A stretch of DNA of 64,000 nt, from positions 57,295-121,294 of the forward strand of contig NZ_BAGL01000061.1 in NCBI RefSeq assembly GCF_000308875.1, read 5' to 3'. The position numbers were made by a program, and so were the translations under genes. The notes under the pieces were generated by a model. The model searched no databases, was not told the origin of the DNA, and worked only from the letters and a program-made list of their open reading frames with translations. This stretch comes from Nocardia transvalensis NBRC 15921. Its GTDB lineage: Bacteria; Actinomycetota; Actinomycetes; Mycobacteriales; Mycobacteriaceae. This document shows, piece by piece, positions 61,566 through 64,000 of this stretch (position 1 is the first letter of the stretch; each line of letters opens with the position of its first letter).

Positions 61566-64000
61566 TCAGTCCCGAGGCTTCTCGCGAAGCTCGTAGGCCT
61601 CGATGATGTCGCCTTCCTTGATGTCGTTGTACCGCAACGTCATACCGCATTCGAAGCCCTCGCGAGCCTCCATGACGTCGTCCTTCTCGCGGCGCAGCGA
61701 CTCGATCGTCGTATCGGCGATCACCACGTTGTCGCGGAGCAGGCGCGCCTTGGCGTTACGCTTGACCAGCCCGGAGGTGACCATGCAACCGGCGATGTTG
61801 CCGAACTTCGAGGAACGGAAGATCGCGCGGATCTCGGCGCGACCCAGCTCGACCTCCTCGTAGATCGGCTTGAGCATGCCCTTGAGGGCCTTCTCGATCT
61901 CGTCGATGGCCTGGTAGATCACCGAGTAGTACCGGATGTCGACGCCCTCGCGGTTGGCCAGCTCGTTGGCCTTGCCCTCCGCGCGCACGTTGAACCCGAT
62001 GATGATCGCGTTGGACGCCGACGCCAGGTTGACGTTGGTCTCGGTGACGCCACCGACACCGCGGTCGATGACGCGCAGCCGCACCTCGTCGCTGATCTCG
62101 ATGCCGAGCAGCGCCTCCTCGAGGGCCTCGACCGTACCGGAGTTGTCGCCCTTGATGATCAGGTTGAGCTCCGAGGTCTCCTTCAGAGCGGCATCCAGAT
62201 CTTCCAGGCTGATCCGCTTGCGGCTGCGGGCGGCCAGCGCGTTGCGCTTGCGCGCCGCGCGCCGGTCGGCGATCTGCCGCGCGATCCGATCCTCGTCGAC
62301 CACGAGCAGGTTGTCACCGGCGCCCGGCACCGACGTGAAGCCGATGACCTGCACCGGCCGCGACGGCAGCGCCTCGTGGACGTCCTCACCGTGCTCGTCG
62401 ACCATGCGGCGCACGCGACCGTAGGCGTCGCCCGCCACGATCGAGTCGCCGACGTGCAGCGTGCCGCGCTGGATGAGCACGGTCGCCACCGGGCCGCGGC
62501 CGCGGTCGAGGTGCGCCTCGATGGCGACACCCTGCGCGTCCTGCTCCGGGTTGGCCCGCAGATCCAGTGCCGCGTCCGCGGTCAGGACCACGGCCTCGAG
62601 CAGCGCCTCGATATTGGTGCCCTGGCGCGCGGAGATGTCGACGAACATGGTCTCGCCGCCGTACTCCTCCGACACCAGCCCGTACTCGGTCAGCTGCTGG
62701 CGGATCTTCGCCGGGTTGGCGCCTTCCTTATCGATCTTGTTGACCGCCACCACGATCGGCACGTCGGCCGCCTGCGCGTGGTTGATGGCCTCCACCGTCT
62801 GCGGCATGACGCCGTCGTCGGCGGCGACCACCAGCACCGCGATATCGGTGGCCTTCGCACCGCGGGCACGCATGGCGGTGAACGCCTCGTGACCCGGGGT
62901 GTCGATGAAGGTGATCAGGCGCTCGTTGTCGGACACATTGGCCATGACCTGGTAGGCGCCGATGTGCTGGGTGATGCCGCCGGCCTCGCCCTCGCGGACG
63001 TTGGTCTTGCGGATGGTGTCCAGCAGTCGGGTCTTACCGTGATCGACGTGGCCCATGACGGTGACCACCGGCGGACGGACCTGCAGGTCGTCCTCGTTGC
63101 CCTCGTCCTCGCCGTAGGTGAGATCGAAGCTCTCCAGCAGCTCGCGGTCCTCGTCCTCGGGCGAGACCACGTGCACGACGTAGTTCATCTCGCCGCCGAG
63201 CAGCTCGAAGATCTCGTCGTTGACCGACTGGGTCGCGGTCACCATCTCACCGAGGTTGAACAGCACCTGGACCAGCGAGGCCGGGTTGGCGTTGATCTTC
63301 TCGGCGAAGTCCGACAGCGAGGCGCCGCGGGCGAGGCGAATGATCTCGCCGTTGCCGCGGGGCAGCCGCACGCCGCCGACCGACGGAGCCTGCATGTTCT
63401 CGTATTCGGCGCGCTTCGCCCGCTTCGACTTGCGGCCCTTGCGAGGCGCGCCGCCGGGACGACCGAAGGCGCCTGCCGCGCCACCGCGGCCGCCGGGGCC
63501 ACCGGGACGGCCACCGCCACCGGGACGACCGCGGAAACCGCCGCCGGCCGCGGGAGCACCCGCACCGGCGCCGCCGCCACCGCCGCCACCGCGGTAGTTA
63601 CCGCCACCGCCGCCACCGGGACGACCGCCGCCGGGGCCACCACCGGGACGACCCGGACGGCCTCCGCCGCCACCACCGGCCGGACCCGGACGCGCGGCGC
63701 GCTGCGGCATCGCACCCGGATTCGGGCGCGGGGGCATCGAGCCGGGGCTGGGCCGCGGGCCGGACGGCCGCTGGCCGCCGCCCTGTCCGGCCGGACGCGG
63801 CGCGTTGCCCGGAGACGGGCGCGGGCCGCCCTGCGACGGACCCGGGCGCGGGCCGGGAGCCGGACGCGGTGCGGGCCGCGTCGGGGGCCGAGCTGAACGG
63901 GTTGTTGCCGACGCGCGGGGGCTTCGGTCCGGGCTTGGGGCCGGGACGGTGGCCGGGCTGCGCCGGAGCGCTGCCCTTGGCCTGGCCGCCGGGGCGCGGG
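61566..64000 (-). CDS. infB: translation initiation factor IF-2, cut by right edge and with an apparent frameshift
   Basis: At least 810 codons are visible. C-terminal part: IF2_N (GNGEIIRLARGASLSDFAEK), G domain with VTVMGHVDHGKTRLLDTIRK, TFIDTPGHEAFTAMR, VAVNKIDKEGANPAK, and domains II-IV to the end. The N-terminal region is Gly/Pro/Arg-rich, as in actinobacteria. From about 63737 upstream the frame continues as far as PAPRPAPGPRPGPSQGG, but the sensible sequence before it (PRVGNNPFSSAP) is in the next frame. Removing one G from the run at 63883-63887 restores a perfect reading. As infB is essential, a sequencing or assembly error is the likely cause. Confidence 0.93.
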   Translation of the reverse strand, partial: RAPAARPRAALRRSPATVPAPSPDRSPRASATTRSARPPTRPAPRPAPGPRPGPSQGGPRPSPGNAPRPAGQGGGQRPSGPRPSPGSMPPRPNPGAMPQRAARPGPAGGGGGGRPGRPGGGPGGGRPGGGGGGNYRGGGGGGGAGAGAPAAGGGFRGRPGGGGRPGGPGGRGGAAGAFGRPGGAPRKGRKSKRAKRAEYENMQAPSVGGVRLPRGNGEIIRLARGASLSDFAEKINANPASLVQVLFNLGEMVTATQSVNDEIFELLGGEMNYVVHVVSPEDEDRELLESFDLTYGEDEGNEDDLQVRPPVVTVMGHVDHGKTRLLDTIRKTNVREGEAGGITQHIGAYQVMANVSDNERLITFIDTPGHEAFTAMRARGAKATDIAVLVVAADDGVMPQTVEAINHAQAADVPIVVAVNKIDKEGANPAKIRQQLTEYGLVSEEYGGETMFVDISARQGTNIEALLEAVVLTADAALDLRANPEQDAQGVAIEAHLDRGRGPVATVLIQRGTLHVGDSIVAGDAYGRVRRMVDEHGEDVHEALPSRPVQVIGFTSVPGAGDNLLVVDEDRIARQIADRRAARKRNALAARSRKRISLEDLDAALKETSELNLIIKGDNSGTVEALEEALLGIEISDEVRLRVIDRGVGGVTETNVNLASASNAIIIGFNVRAEGKANELANREGVDIRYYSVIYQAIDEIEKALKGMLKPIYEEVELGRAEIRAIFRSSKFGNIAGCMVTSGLVKRNAKARLLRDNVVIADTTIESLRREKDDVMEAREGFECGMTLRYNDIKEGDIIEAYELREKPRD

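Noticed and set aside
61299..63896. 865-codon plus-strand frame opposite infB
   Set aside because: Antisense shadow of infB with low-complexity translation.
63738..64000. Genuine truncation of IF-2 at the internal ATG near 63737
   Set aside because: Sensible Pro/Arg/Gly-rich IF-2 sequence continues upstream on both sides of a single-base homopolymer error, so a longer gene is the simpler reading.

Overview
This is a G+C-rich, gene-dense window of actinobacterial chromosome. It is most likely from Nocardia or a close relative in the Mycobacteriales. The housekeeping genes follow the order known from Mycobacterium tuberculosis (Rv2748c to Rv2839c): ftsK, RNase J, dapA, a small membrane gene plus dapB, the M16 peptidase pepR, gpsI, rpsO, ribF, a DtxR-type regulator, truB, the phosphopantetheinyl transferase, a metallophosphoesterase, dinF, nrnA, rbfA, DUF503 and infB. 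Most core genes lie on the minus strand, and accessory blocks are inserted between them. The species is inferred from gene content and order only.

Layout. 1-7.2 kb: the 5' part of a carboxyltransferase gene (cut by the left edge), a divergent TetR-like protein with a large unknown C-terminal part, a tandem pair of small membrane proteins, an MscS channel and ftsK. 7.2-15.2 kb: a TIGR03085 protein, the dapA-rnj operon, an orphan HicB/RHH-like antitoxin, a LuxR-type two-component system with an extra degenerate sensor, and a flavodoxin. 15.3-21.9 kb: an allantoin utilisation cluster (GntR regulator, NCS1 permease, allantoin racemase-like enzyme, DUF6986 aldolase-like enzyme, allantoicase, PuuE-type allantoinase). 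21.9-24.4 kb: a photolyase preceded by a small ORF and divergent from a MerR/B12-type regulator. 24.5-36.7 kb: dapB, a dehydrogenase, a methyltransferase, an SDR, a pentapeptide-repeat protein, an MFS/ArsR divergon, pepR, gpsI and rpsO. 36.9-39.7 kb: a hydrolase, ribF and a DtxR regulator. 39.8-49.6 kb: a catabolic cluster of unknown substrate (TtuC-like dehydrogenase, aldehyde dehydrogenase, class III aminotransferase, DUF3830, amidase, 2-hydroxyacid dehydrogenase, two Asp/Glu-racemase-superfamily enzymes, GntR). A shared operator-like box lies in both of its divergent promoter regions. 49.6-54.4 kb: truB, pptT, an amino-acid permease, a GNAT protein and a phosphoesterase. 54.4-59.5 kb: a probable macrolide-type resistance island (TetR, ABC-F, glycosyltransferase) next to a MATE exporter. 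59.7-64 kb: nrnA, rbfA, DUF503 and infB. infB is cut by the right edge and carries an apparent one-base frameshift.

The most unusual signal is a dispersed palindromic repeat, consensus TTCCGGCACGCTTTTGGCC followed by GGAA. It occurs at eight intergenic sites, nearly always within about 50 bases of a stop codon. It appears as a single hairpin or as an inverted pair. In at least five places it adjoins short tandem arrays, in four of which a CCGG core recurs every 21-25 bases. This looks like a genus-level intergenic repeat or 3'-end element. No rRNA, tRNA, CRISPR array, insertion sequence or phage module was recognised.
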